A DNA stretch of 64,000 nucleotides, taken from positions 1,488,001 through 1,552,000 of the forward strand of contig NZ_SHLC01000001.1 of the NCBI RefSeq assembly GCF_004217495.1. Reading direction: 5' to 3'. The stretch is from Microterricola gilva. GTDB taxonomy: Bacteria > Actinomycetota > Actinomycetes > Actinomycetales > Microbacteriaceae. Both the position numbers and the translations under genes were made by a program. Shown one piece after another: positions 36,032 through 46,145 of this stretch (its first letter is position 1; each line of letters begins with the position of its first letter). The notes beneath the pieces are model-generated. The model was not told where the DNA came from. It did not search any database and worked only from the letters and a program-made list of their open reading frames with translations.

Positions 36032-38623
36032 ATGGTGGACAAAGCAAGCAACGACACCAACACGAGCGGCGCTGCACCGGATTCGACGAAGACTCCGGCG
36101 AAGAAGCGGTCACGGATCTTCGGCGCGCGGAAGAAGCGCGGCGAGGAGACGCCTGTGACGCCGCCGGTCGCCGAGCAGCCAGTGGCAGAGGCCCCGGTCG
36201 AGCAGCCTGAGCAGCCGCAGCTGCCGGTGGATGAGGCTCCCGAGCCCCCCGCCGCGGCAGCGGACGAGGCGCCCGTCGTCGACGAGGCGCCCGCGCCAGC
36301 ACCTGCGCCGGTGATCCCCACCCAGCTCAGCACGACCTCCCTGATCTTCCACGCACCGGACATCCTGCCGCTGCCGCCGCGTCCGGCCGGTGAGCGCGGT
36401 TTCGACCGTGACTTCGATCGCGATTCCGACGACGCATCGACCGTGCGCCGTCGTGCGCGCCGTCGCAGCGGCGAGGAGGGTCGCTCCGGTTCCGACGACC
36501 CCGCGAACACCGTCGTCAAGGTCCGCACGCCGCGCGAGCCAGAGCTCATCACCGAGCCGCAGCGCATCAAGGGCTCCACGCGCCTCGAGGCCAAGAAGCA
36601 GCGTCGTCGCGACGGCCGGGATGCCGGGCGCCGCCGCACCGTCATCACCGAGGCCGAGTTCCTCGCCCGCCGCGAGTCGGTCGACCGCAGCATGGTCGTG
36701 CGCGCCAAGAACAACAAGATCCAGATCGGCGTGCTCGAAGACAGCGTGCTGGTCGAGCACTACGTCGCCAAGAACCAGGAGGCGAGCCTCATCGGCAACG
36801 TCTACCTCGGTCGTGTGCAGAACGTCCTCCCCAGCATGGAGGCCGCGTTCATCGACATCGGTCGCGGCCGCAACGCCGTGCTCTACTCCGGCGAGGTCGA
36901 CTGGGAGGCCGCAGCGGCCGAGAACCCCGGAGCCAACCAGCCGCGCCGCATCGAGCTCGCGCTGAAGCCGGGCGACAAGGTCCTCGTCCAGGTGACGAAG
37001 GACCCGGTCGGCCACAAGGGTGCCCGCCTGACCAGCCAGGTCTCGCTGCCCGGCCGCTACCTCGTCTACGTTCCGAACGGGTCGATGAACGGCATCAGCC
37101 GCAAGCTGCCTGACACCGAGCGCGCGCGCCTGAAGAAGATCCTCAAGGAGGTGCTGCCAGACAACGTCGGCGTCATCGTGCGCACCGCGGCGGAGGGCGC
37201 CACCGAGGAGCAGCTGACGCTCGACGTGCAGCGCCTGATCAGCCAGTGGGCCAGCATCAGCTCGCAGCTGCAGACCGTGCAGGCCCCCGCGCTGCTGCAC
37301 TCCGAGCCCGATCTGCTCATCAAGATCGTGCGCGACGTCTTCAACGAGGACTTCCAGAAGATGATCATCTCCGGGGATGACGCCCAGGAGGTCATCGAGA
37401 GCTACCTGCGCGGCGTCGCCCCCGACCTCCTCGAGCGCGTCGAGCGCTACGAGGGTGAGAAGGACGCATTCGACGAGTACCGCATCTCCGAGCAGATCGA
37501 AAAGGCCCTCGACCGCAAGGTCTGGCTGCCCTCGGGCGGTTCGCTCGTGATCGACCGCACAGAGGCGATGACCGTCGTCGACGTCAACACGGGCAAGTTC
37601 GTCGGCTCTGGCGGAAACCTCGAGGAGACCGTCACCAAGAACAACCTCGAGGCCGCGGAGGAGATCGTGCGCCAGCTGCGACTCCGCGACATCGGCGGCA
37701 TCATCGTCGTCGACTTCATCGACATGGTGCTCGAGTCCAACCGCGACCTGGTGTCGCGCCGACTCATCGAGTGCCTGAGCCGTGACCGCACCAAGCACCA
37801 GGTCGCAGAGGTCACCTCGCTCGGCCTCGTGCAGATGACCCGCAAGAAGCTCGGCCTCGGCCTGCTTGAGTCCTTCAGCGAGAACTGCGAGGCCTGCGCA
37901 GGGCGCGGAATCATCGTGCACCACGACCCGGTGGTCAAGCACCGCCAGACGCCGCAGCAGGCGCCGCAGCAGGAGCGTCGCCGCTCCGGCAAGTCCGGTC
38001 AGCAGGCGCAGCAGCAGCAGCAGCAGCCCCAGGCGCCGGCCGCCGAGAAGTCGAGCGGCACCCACGGCATTACCGAGGACGCCAAGAACGCTCTCGCGCA
38101 GATCGCCGCGAGCACCCTGGCCCACCCGGTCGACGCGCCCAAGGTCGACGAGCCCGCAGCCCAGGCCGCCGCGCAGCAGTCCGGTGCACAGCAGTCCGGT
38201 GCACAGCAGTCCGGTGCACAGGGCGAGGGCCGCAGCCCGCGTTCACGCAACCGCAAGTCGCGTGGTGGTCGGTCCCAGCAGTCGACCGAGCGTTCGGGCG
38301 ACGCGGCGGCCGTGACCGCGCCGACCGCCGCCGAGGTGCAGCCTGAGTCGAAGTCGGAGCCGGTCGCCGAGGTGCGCAGCGCACCCAAGGCCGAGCCGAT
38401 CGCCATCCTCGACATTCCCGTCGAGGTCGCTCCGCGCCAGGCGCGCGCCGTCAACACGAAGGCGGCCGAAGAGCTGCTCGGTTCGGTCCTCGAGGCCCTC
38501 CCGCAGCCCAAGCAGCCCGGTCAGGGCCGTTCGCGCAGCCGCCGTGTGTCGACGGCCGCGCTGTCGACGACGCCGGTCATGCCGATCGTCACCGGAACGC
38601 CGAGCGGTTCAGACAGCGAGTAA
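36032..38623 (+). CDS. rne: Ribonuclease E/G
   Basis: An 863-residue endoribonuclease of mRNA decay and rRNA/tRNA processing. The N-terminal 200 residues are acidic, Pro/Ala-rich and disordered. The S1 domain starts near residue 235 (VLEDSVLVEHYVAKNQEASLIGN), the catalytic region has VDVNTGKFVG near 515 and VVDFIDM near 560, and the CEACAGRG zinc link lies near 619. The C-terminal tail is Gln-, Ser- and Arg-rich with QQSGA repeats. Its placement before rplU-rpmA-obg is typical. Confidence 0.96.
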   Translation: MVDKASNDTNTSGAAPDSTKTPAKKRSRIFGARKKRGEETPVTPPVAEQPVAEAPVEQPEQPQLPVDEAPEPPAAAADEAPVVDEAPAPAPAPVIPTQLSTTSLIFHAPDILPLPPRPAGERGFDRDFDRDSDDASTVRRRARRRSGEEGRSGSDDPANTVVKVRTPREPELITEPQRIKGSTRLEAKKQRRRDGRDAGRRRTVITEAEFLARRESVDRSMVVRAKNNKIQIGVLEDSVLVEHYVAKNQEASLIGNVYLGRVQNVLPSMEAAFIDIGRGRNAVLYSGEVDWEAAAAENPGANQPRRIELALKPGDKVLVQVTKDPVGHKGARLTSQVSLPGRYLVYVPNGSMNGISRKLPDTERARLKKILKEVLPDNVGVIVRTAAEGATEEQLTLDVQRLISQWASISSQLQTVQAPALLHSEPDLLIKIVRDVFNEDFQKMIISGDDAQEVIESYLRGVAPDLLERVERYEGEKDAFDEYRISEQIEKALDRKVWLPSGGSLVIDRTEAMTVVDVNTGKFVGSGGNLEETVTKNNLEAAEEIVRQLRLRDIGGIIVVDFIDMVLESNRDLVSRRLIECLSRDRTKHQVAEVTSLGLVQMTRKKLGLGLLESFSENCEACAGRGIIVHHDPVVKHRQTPQQAPQQERRRSGKSGQQAQQQQQQPQAPAAEKSSGTHGITEDAKNALAQIAASTLAHPVDAPKVDEPAAQAAAQQSGAQQSGAQQSGAQGEGRSPRSRNRKSRGGRSQQSTERSGDAAAVTAPTAAEVQPESKSEPVAEVRSAPKAEPIAILDIPVEVAPRQARAVNTKAAEELLGSVLEALPQPKQPGQGRSRSRRVSTAALSTTPVMPIVTGTPSGSDSE
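38174..38218 (+). repeat. Three perfect 15-bp repeats within rne
   Basis: CAGCAGTCCGGTGCA repeats three times in frame and encodes QQSGA units in the disordered tail of RNase E. Perfect identity at the DNA level suggests recent expansion. Confidence 0.95.
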
Positions 38624-38643
38624 CAGCAACTCACAGAGTGAAT

Positions 38644-38678
38644 GAGAGCGCCGTGGCCCTAGAGGCCGCGGCGCTCTC
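38644..38678. terminator. Terminator rne / DUF4031
   Basis: Fifteen-nt arms (38644-38658 and 38664-38678) with one T-G pair form a hairpin 20 nt after the rne stop; it overlaps the end of the convergent DUF4031 gene. Confidence 0.75.
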
Positions 38679-38931
38679 GTGCGCTCACCCTGAGCCCGCT
38701 CGCGCGCAGGCGCGTCACGAGTTCGCGACCGCTGACCGGCAGCGCCCCGGCATCCACCAGGGCCTGCCAGCGCTCAAGCGGCACGTCGTAGTGATCGAGG
38801 TCGAATCCGCGCCGGGGGATCGCCTGCGCCTCGGCGAATGCGTGCAACTCGTCGAGACTCGTGTCGCTGACGAGATGGGCCCAGACGGTGTCGTGGGCCG
38901 GCCAGATGGCCTGATCGATGAGCACAGTCAT
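38659..38931 (-). CDS. DUF4031 domain protein
   Basis: A 90-residue basic protein matching DUF4031: it opens with VLIDQAIWPAHDTVWAHLVSD and has a HAFAEAQAIPRRGFDLDHYDVP core. The function of the family is unknown. A TAGACT lies 7 nt before the ATG on the minus strand with no clear ribosome site, so it may be leaderless. It is convergent with rne, and its 3' end lies in the shared terminator. Confidence 0.85.
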   Translation of the reverse strand: MTVLIDQAIWPAHDTVWAHLVSDTSLDELHAFAEAQAIPRRGFDLDHYDVPLERWQALVDAGALPVSGRELVTRLRASGLRVSARERRGL

Positions 38932-39260
38932 GACTCAGAGTCTACGGATCGGGCCCCGCGGTCGGCCGATTTCTCGACACGCTGCACGCCGTGGTGCAGT
39001 TTCCCCGCTTCGCACTAGTAAACTGTTCCCTGCACGTCGCGCCGGATCACGTCCGTGATCATGGGGCAGACCGTGCCGGGCGAGCCCGTTTGACCGCGCG
39101 CATTCGATCAGCTAAACTCGATCGTTGGTGTGTGTCGGAATCATCCGCACGTTTGCCAAGGTTTTCTGATTGAGACCGGTCCGTCTGACCGCGTCAATCC
39201 AGTGACTTCCCGAGTATTAGGAATTGGGGCTAGGTAGCCCCCCAGAGTGAGGTACGTAAA
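38932..39260 (+). promoter_or_regulatory. rplU promoter and leader
   Basis: A 329-bp gene-free stretch. TTGACC (39090-39095), a 17-bp spacer and TAAACT (39113-39118) form a strong sigma-70-type promoter for the ribosomal genes. A second TAAACT at 39019-39024 has only a weak -35. The leader is about 135 nt and contains a GGGGCTAGGTAGCCCC hairpin close to the GTG start, a possible ribosomal-protein feedback site (inference). Confidence 0.7.
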
Positions 39261-39569
39261 GTGGTTTACGCAGTTGTGCGCGCCGGTGGCCGCCAGGAAA
39301 AGGTCGAGGTCGGCACCATCGTGACGATGGACCGGATCAAGGCCGTTAAGGGCGGCACCGTCGAGCTGGCCGCTGTGCTGCTTGTTGACGGAGACAAGAT
39401 CACCTCGGACGCCAAGTCCCTCGAGAAGGTCACTGTCACCGCCGAGGTTCTTGAGGACCTCCGCGGCCCGAAGATCGTCATCCAGCACTACAAGAACAAG
39501 ACCGGTTACAAGAAGCGTCAGGGGCACCGTCAGGAGCTCACGCGCGTCAAGGTCACCGGCATCAAGTAA
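39261..39569 (+). CDS. rplU: Ribosomal protein bL21
   Basis: A 102-residue 50S subunit protein. [17 protein letters not shown] at the N-terminus and [22 protein letters not shown] at the C-terminus are the L21 signature. GTG start. First gene of the rplU-rpmA pair, read from the promoter at 39090. Confidence 0.98.
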   Translation: MVYAVVRAGGRQEKVEVGTIVTMDRIKAVKGGTVELAAVLLVDGDKITSDAKSLEKVTVTAEVLEDLRGPKIVIQHYKNKTGYKKRQGHRQELTRVKVTGIK

Positions 39570-39589
39570 CGGCCTGAGGAGAGAAGCAA

Positions 39590-39847
39590 ATGGCACACAA
39601 AAAGGGAGCTAGCTCCACTCGTAACGGTCGTGACTCCAACGCACAGCGCCTCGGCGTGAAGCGTTTCGGCGGTCAGGTTGTCAGCGCAGGCGAGATCATC
39701 GTCCGCCAGCGCGGCACGCACTTCCACCCCGGCGTCAACGTCGGCCGTGGCGGCGACGACACCCTGTTCGCCCTCGAGGCCGGCGCTGTCCAGTTCGGCA
39801 ACAAGGGTGGCCGCAAGGTCGTCAACATCCTGGTGGCTGCCGAATAG
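39590..39847 (+). CDS. rpmA: Ribosomal protein bL27
   Basis: An 85-residue 50S protein that reaches the peptidyl-transferase centre. [20 protein letters not shown] and the [17 protein letters not shown] motif are diagnostic. It starts directly with MAHKKG, with no N-terminal extension to be cleaved. Lies 20 nt after rplU with a GAGGAGA ribosome site. Confidence 0.98.
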   Translation: MAHKKGASSTRNGRDSNAQRLGVKRFGGQVVSAGEIIVRQRGTHFHPGVNVGRGGDDTLFALEAGAVQFGNKGGRKVVNILVAAE

Positions 39848-39864
39848 GCATCCACATGCAGTAA

Positions 39865-41535
<1,671 letters not shown>

Positions 41536-41537
41536 CG

Positions 41538-42344
41538 GTGAGCGTGCGTGATCGGGCCGGGATCGCCTCGGCGAAGAGGATCGTCGTCAAGGTGGGCTCA
41601 TCGTCCATCAGCGGTGACAATGCCGGCCAGATTGCGCCACTCGTCGACGCCCTCGCGGCCGCGCACGGCCGTGGAGCCGAGATTGTCCTCGTGTCGTCCG
41701 GAGCGATCGCGACCGGCCTGCCGTACCTGCGCCTCTCCGAGCGCCCGACCGATCTCGCGACGCAGCAGGCCGCGGCATCCGTCGGCCAGAACCTGCTGAT
41801 CTTCCGCTATCAGGACAGCCTCGACCGCTACGGCATCGTCGCCGGTCAGGTGCTGCTCACCGCTGGCGACCTCGAGAACGCGACGCCGCGCAGCAATGCA
41901 CAGCGGGCGATGGAGCGCTTGCTCGATCTGCGGATCCTGCCCATCGTCAACGAGAACGACACCGTCGCGACGCACGAGATCCGCTTCGGCGACAACGACA
42001 GGCTCGCCGCTCTGGTGGCCAGCCTGATCTCCGCAGACGTGCTCATCCTGCTCAGCGACGTCGACGCCCTCTACACGCGTCCGCCGCACGAGCCGGGCGC
42101 AGAGCGCATCGCGCACGTGCCGTACGGTGACGCGCTGGCCGGCGTCGAGCTGAGCTCGGCCGGGCGTGCCGGTGTCGGCACAGGTGGGGCCGTCACCAAG
42201 GCCTCCGCCGCCCGGCATGCGGCCGAGTCGGGAACGGCCGTGCTCGTCACGGGGACCGGCCTGGTCAACGAAGCACTGCTCGGCGAGGATGTCGGCACCT
42301 GGTTCGACGCGCAACCCCGTAACACGGTGCCTGAGCACGCCTAA
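41538..42344 (+). CDS. proB: Glutamate 5-kinase without PUA domain
   Basis: A 268-residue amino-acid kinase catalysing the first step of proline synthesis. RIVVKVGSSSI, VSSGAIATG, NENDTVATHEIRFGDND and GTGGAVTKASAA are all present. E. coli ProB is about 367 residues with a C-terminal PUA domain; here the protein ends after the kinase domain. Starts with GTG close behind obg, so the two are co-transcribed. Confidence 0.95.
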   Translation: MSVRDRAGIASAKRIVVKVGSSSISGDNAGQIAPLVDALAAAHGRGAEIVLVSSGAIATGLPYLRLSERPTDLATQQAAASVGQNLLIFRYQDSLDRYGIVAGQVLLTAGDLENATPRSNAQRAMERLLDLRILPIVNENDTVATHEIRFGDNDRLAALVASLISADVLILLSDVDALYTRPPHEPGAERIAHVPYGDALAGVELSSAGRAGVGTGGAVTKASAARHAAESGTAVLVTGTGLVNEALLGEDVGTWFDAQPRNTVPEHA

Positions 42345-42347
42345 ACT
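42342..42347 (+). promoter_or_regulatory. Leaderless -10 for proA
   Basis: TAAACT begins in the proB stop codon and ends 6 nt before the proA ATG. No ribosome site is seen in the 9-nt gap, which supports a leaderless proA transcript besides any read-through from proB. Confidence 0.5.
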
Positions 42348-42353
42348 AGGGCC

Positions 42354-43640
42354 ATGTCCCTGCTGAACACCCCCGCGACCACCGGCATCGATCTGAGTGC
42401 GTTCTCCGCGAAGCTGGATGACGCCCGCGCCGCATCGCTCGAACTGGGGGCGACGACCACCCAGAAGAAGAACGAGGCTCTCGTCGAGATCGCCGCGACG
42501 CTGCGTGCCAACGTCGCCGAGATCGTCGAGGCCAACGAGCGTGACATCGATGCCGGGCGTGCCAACGGCCTGAGCGACGCGCTGCTCGACCGTCTCGCCC
42601 TCAACCCGGCGCGCATCGAATCGCTCGCCGTCGCCGTTCTCGAGATCGTCGGGCTCGCCGACCCGATCGGCGACAATGTGCGCGGCAGCACTCTGCCGAA
42701 CGGCGTCCAGATCGCCCAGGTGCGCGTCCCGTTCGGTGTCGTGGGTGCGATCTACGAGGCCAGGCCCAACGTCACCGTCGACATCGCCGCCCTGGCCCTG
42801 AAGAGCGGCAACGCGGCCGTGCTGCGCGGCGGGAGTGCCGCGCAGAACTCCAACCAGATCCTGGTCTCGCTGATCCAGCGGGCCATCGCGGCGCACGGCA
42901 TCCCCGAGGCCGCCGTGCAGTCGATCGACGAGTTCGGCCGGGAGGGCGCGCGCGCCCTGATGCAGGCACGGGGGCAGGTCGACGTGCTCATCCCGCGCGG
43001 CAGCGCCTCGCTCATCAACACGGTCGTGACCGAGTCGAAGGTCCCCGTGATCGAGACCGGCGCCGGTGTCGTGCACATCGTCCTCGACGAGACCGCGCCC
43101 GTGCAGTGGTCCGTCGACATCGTGCACAACGCCAAGACCCAGCGCCCCAGCGTCTGCAACACGGTCGAGACCGTGCTCGTGCTGGCCGGAGCCGCCGACC
43201 GCGTGCTGCCGGCCGTCGGCGCGAAGCTTGCGGAATCCGGTGTGACCATTCACGCCGACGAGCGCGCCCGCGTGCTGCTGCCGGACGCCGTGCCCGCGAC
43301 GGAGGAAGACTGGGAGACCGAGTACCTGAGCCTCGACATCGCGGTGCGGGTCGTCGACACCCTCGACGAGGCGATCGAGCACATTCGGCGATACTCGACC
43401 AAGCACACGGAGTCGATCATCACGAACGACCTCGGCAACGCCGAGTACTTCCTGAACCGAGTGGACTCGGCAACCGTCATGGTCAACGCGTCGACGCGTT
43501 TCAGCGACGGGGGAGAGTTCGGTTTCGGCGCCGAAGTCGGAATCTCGACCCAGAAACTGCACGCACGGGGCCCGATGGGCCTGCAAGAACTCACGAGTAC
43601 CAAGTGGATTGTGCGTGGCAACGGACAGCTGCGGCCGTAG
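42354..43640 (+). CDS. proA: Gamma-glutamyl phosphate reductase
   Basis: A 428-residue NADPH-dependent reductase acting after ProB in proline synthesis. IYEARPNVTVDIAALALKSG near residue 137 and the catalytic Cys in PSVCNTVETVL near 265 are the signature; ARFSDGGEFGFGAEVGIST-type sequence lies near the end. It lies 9 nt after proB without a ribosome site of its own. Confidence 0.97.
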   Translation: MSLLNTPATTGIDLSAFSAKLDDARAASLELGATTTQKKNEALVEIAATLRANVAEIVEANERDIDAGRANGLSDALLDRLALNPARIESLAVAVLEIVGLADPIGDNVRGSTLPNGVQIAQVRVPFGVVGAIYEARPNVTVDIAALALKSGNAAVLRGGSAAQNSNQILVSLIQRAIAAHGIPEAAVQSIDEFGREGARALMQARGQVDVLIPRGSASLINTVVTESKVPVIETGAGVVHIVLDETAPVQWSVDIVHNAKTQRPSVCNTVETVLVLAGAADRVLPAVGAKLAESGVTIHADERARVLLPDAVPATEEDWETEYLSLDIAVRVVDTLDEAIEHIRRYSTKHTESIITNDLGNAEYFLNRVDSATVMVNASTRFSDGGEFGFGAEVGISTQKLHARGPMGLQELTSTKWIVRGNGQLRP

Positions 43641-43696
43641 CGCCCGCTAGAATCGTTGTGGCGGATGCACCTCCCGCCACCTGAATGGAGAATGTG

Positions 43697-43912
43697 ATGT
43701 CTTTGCTGACCGCCGTGGTTGCGTCGTCCGAAACCGTGCACGCCGTTGAACTGCCGATCGAGCCCATCATGTATGGCGCCATCGCGCTCGTGATCTTTGC
43801 CGCATTCGGTTTCGTCACCTGGAGCTTCCGCGATGTCGCAAACCGCCACAAGGCCAAGGGTGACGCGTACGCTGCCACCCACGGCGGAGCGCACGCCCCG
43901 TCGGGCCACTGA
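43697..43912 (+). CDS. Small membrane protein, function unknown
   Basis: A 71-residue protein with one clear transmembrane helix (about residues 22-40, [20 protein letters not shown]) and a short His/Gly-rich cytoplasmic tail. Not a family I can name. The ATG at 43697 follows GGAGAA; another ATG four codons upstream lacks a site. TAGAAT at 43648-43653 is a likely -10. It sits between proA and nadD. Confidence 0.75.
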   Translation: MSLLTAVVASSETVHAVELPIEPIMYGAIALVIFAAFGFVTWSFRDVANRHKAKGDAYAATHGGAHAPSGH

Positions 43913-43923
43913 ACGAACCGCCT

Positions 43924-44526
43924 GTGACGAGTGCGTCGAAACGCCGCCCGCGCATTGGCGTGATGGGCGGCACGTTCGACCCCATTCACCACGGCCACCT
44001 GGTCGCGGCGAGCGAGGTGGCGCAGTCATTCGACCTCGATGAGGTCATCTTCGTCCCGACGGGTCTGCCGTGGCAGAAGGCCGCCGTCAGCCCGGGGGAG
44101 CACCGCTACCTCATGACGGTCATCGCCACGGCGTCGAACCCGCGATTCACCGTCAGCCGCGTCGACATCGACCGCGACGGGCCGACGTACACGATCGACA
44201 CGCTCCGCGACGTCCACGCCGAGCACCCGGATGCCGAGCTGTTCTTCATCACCGGCGCCGACGCCATCGCCCAGATCCTCACGTGGAAAGACGTGAGTGA
44301 ACTCTGGGACCTCGCCCACTTCGTAGCTGTGAGTCGGCCGGGGCATGACCTCAGTATTTCGGGATTGCCCGAGGGCGACGTAAGCTTGTTGGAGGTTCCG
44401 GCCCTCTCGATTTCGTCGACCGACTGCCGGGCCCGTGTGGAGCGCGGCGACCCCGTCTGGTACCTGGTGCCCGATGGCGTCGTGCAGTACATCTCCAAAC
44501 ACCATCTGTATCGGAGTGTGGCATGA
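43924..44526 (+). CDS. nadD: Nicotinate-nucleotide adenylyltransferase
   Basis: A 200-residue nucleotidyltransferase making deamido-NAD from nicotinate mononucleotide. [12 protein letters not shown] (residues 15-26) is the ATP-binding HxGH region, FFITGADAI and the C-terminal [11 protein letters not shown] (ISSTxxR) complete the signature. GTG start 11 nt after the small membrane gene. Its TGA overlaps the next ATG by 4 nt. Confidence 0.96.
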   Translation: MTSASKRRPRIGVMGGTFDPIHHGHLVAASEVAQSFDLDEVIFVPTGLPWQKAAVSPGEHRYLMTVIATASNPRFTVSRVDIDRDGPTYTIDTLRDVHAEHPDAELFFITGADAIAQILTWKDVSELWDLAHFVAVSRPGHDLSISGLPEGDVSLLEVPALSISSTDCRARVERGDPVWYLVPDGVVQYISKHHLYRSVA

Positions 44527-45458
44527 GTGCGTTGCCCGACGAGCAACCGCTGACAAGGCGTCAAATGCGCGCGAGCGAACGTTCGCGTCAGCCGGAAGCA
44601 GCCTCCGTCGACCCCGCGGAACCGAGCGACACGCCGGCGAGTGACGCACAGCCGAACAACCCGGAGCAGCCCGCCGCCCTCGATCCGGCGGCGCAGGCAG
44701 CAGCCGAGCGTGAGCGCGCCGCGGCAGACGCCGCGGCCTGGGCGCCGAAGACCGCACAGGCACCGGCGGCGCCGTCGTCCGTCGAGACCGATGCCGCAGA
44801 GCACGAGTACGACGACGACAACGACTTCGGCGATTTCCAGGGCGTGCCTGAGCGCACGCTCACCCGCCGCGAACTGCGTGCGCTGCTCGCGGCCCAGGCC
44901 GCGGCTCGCGGCGCTCAGGGCGACGAGCTGGCGGAGTCGTCGACAGACGATGCGGCGGATGTCGCACCGCAGCCACCGGTCGGCCACTGGTCGCTCGACA
45001 TCGACGTCGAGGACGACGCCGACGATCAGAGCTTCGACCAGGTGCTCTCGCGCGGCGTCGGCGCCGGCGGCGTGCCGACCACGACGAACGCCCTCATCCT
45101 GCCGATGATCCCGCAACAGGGCGTCGATGGCTCCACGCCGATCGTCACGGGCGAGATGCTGGTGACCGGCTCGATCGACCTGCCGAGCCTCGGCGACACC
45201 GGCGCACACCCGAATCTGCTGGATTCGCCCGACGTCGACCGGCTGCTCGATCAGGTTGACGATGCCCACCCGGCAACGAGCGCACAGCCCGTTCGGGCCA
45301 GTCGTGCCGTGAGCACCCACACCTCCACCCGCGACACGCTCACTCCGCCCAAGCAGGGCGGACTCAACGTGCCGACGGTGCTCGCCATCACGGCGGCCGT
45401 GCTGGCACTCGGTGTCATCGGCCTCTTCATCGGCGGATACATCTTCAAGATTTTTTAG
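44523..45458 (+). CDS. Acidic single-pass membrane protein of unknown function
   Basis: A 311-residue protein. Residues 1-280 are polar, rich in Ala, Asp, Pro and Glu and probably largely disordered, with a basic start ([14 protein letters not shown]) echoed near residue 115 ([13 protein letters not shown]). A single helix near the C-terminus (about 285-306) would anchor it with its bulk in the cytoplasm. It overlaps nadD by 4 nt and precedes rsfS. I do not recognise a family. Confidence 0.85.
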   Translation: MSALPDEQPLTRRQMRASERSRQPEAASVDPAEPSDTPASDAQPNNPEQPAALDPAAQAAAERERAAADAAAWAPKTAQAPAAPSSVETDAAEHEYDDDNDFGDFQGVPERTLTRRELRALLAAQAAARGAQGDELAESSTDDAADVAPQPPVGHWSLDIDVEDDADDQSFDQVLSRGVGAGGVPTTTNALILPMIPQQGVDGSTPIVTGEMLVTGSIDLPSLGDTGAHPNLLDSPDVDRLLDQVDDAHPATSAQPVRASRAVSTHTSTRDTLTPPKQGGLNVPTVLAITAAVLALGVIGLFIGGYIFKIF

Positions 45459-45511
45459 TGCCGCGCCCACCGGTCGGCACCCATGCTTCTCACAAACAGG
45501 ACACAATCCAG

Positions 45512-45889
45512 ATGACTGCAACTTCACACGCCATTGAACTTCTCCAGGTGGCCGCACGCGCCGCTGACGCCAAGGGCGGGACCGACCTGGTCGCCCTCGA
45601 CGTCACGCAGCCGCTGCCGCTGACCGACATCTTCTTCCTCGTCACCGGCAACTCGGAGCGCAACGTCGTCGCCATCGCCAGCGAGGTCGAGGACGAGTTG
45701 ATCCGCGCCGGAGCCAAGCCGCTCCGCCGCGAGGGCCGGGCAGAAGGTCGGTGGGCATTGCTCGACTTCGGCGACCTCGTCGTGCACGTCTTCCACGAGG
45801 AGGAGCGCGGCTACTACCAGCTGGAGCGTCTCTGGAAGGACTGCCCCGTCGTCTCGATCGAGCTGCCGGAGCGCGACACGCGCGAGTGA
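45512..45889 (+). CDS. rsfS: Ribosome silencing factor RsfS
   Basis: A 125-residue protein of the RsfS/DUF143 family, which binds L14 and blocks subunit joining when nutrients are scarce. VALDVTQPLPLTDIFFLVTG, RREGRAEGRWALLDFGDLVVHVF and YYQLERLWKDCPV are diagnostic. The frame is open 18 codons upstream, but the family N-terminus fits the ATG at 45512. The nadD-(unknown)-rsfS order is common in the family. Confidence 0.95.
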   Translation: MTATSHAIELLQVAARAADAKGGTDLVALDVTQPLPLTDIFFLVTGNSERNVVAIASEVEDELIRAGAKPLRREGRAEGRWALLDFGDLVVHVFHEEERGYYQLERLWKDCPVVSIELPERDTRE

Positions 45890-45964
45890 CGCGGCCGTTT
45901 TTACACGCGAGTTAATCGTGTAGTAATCTAATCAAGTTGCTCCGGAGGAATCGGGAACAACTGA

Positions 45965-46040
45965 GGGTCTGTGGCGCAGCTGGTAGCGCACCTGCATGGC
46001 ATGCAGGGGGTCGGGAGTTCGAGTCTCCCCAGATCCACCA
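45965..46040 (+). tRNA. tRNA-Ala (anticodon GGC), CCA encoded
   Basis: A complete cloverleaf. The acceptor stem GGGTCTG pairs with CAGATCC and has the G3-U70 pair that marks tRNA-Ala; anticodon stem CCTGC/GCAGG with loop ATGGCAT gives anticodon GGC; the T arm contains GTTCGAG. CCA is encoded at 46038-46040. Upstream, TTACAC-17-TAATCT (45901-45929) is a plausible promoter. An identical 73-nt copy lies at 53029. Confidence 0.98.
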
Positions 46041-46043
46041 ATA

Positions 46044-46076
46044 CCCCCGATGAATCGTAGATTTGTCGGGGGTTTT
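46044..46076 (+). terminator. Terminator of tRNA-Ala copy 1
   Basis: A 13-bp stem (46044-46056 with 46060-46072), including two G-U pairs, followed by TTTT. The second tRNA-Ala has the same hairpin with a compensatory base-pair change. Confidence 0.9.
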
Positions 46077-46145
46077 CTCGTTGCTCGCCTGACTTCGGGC
46101 CGTCGCCACTCACCGCGGCCCGCCCGGATCCGCCATACTGATGTC

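Noticed and set aside
38174-38218. Perfect direct repeats considered as a CRISPR-like array
   Set aside because: The units are adjacent with no spacers and keep the rne reading frame as QQSGA repeats.
43685-43696. Upstream ATG for the small membrane protein gene
   Set aside because: It lacks a ribosome site and contains the GGAGAA that serves the ATG at 43697.
45996-46145. Extension of the large LuxR frame into the tRNA-Ala gene
   Set aside because: The first 50 codons would be tRNA and terminator sequence; the GTG after CATACT is the credible start.
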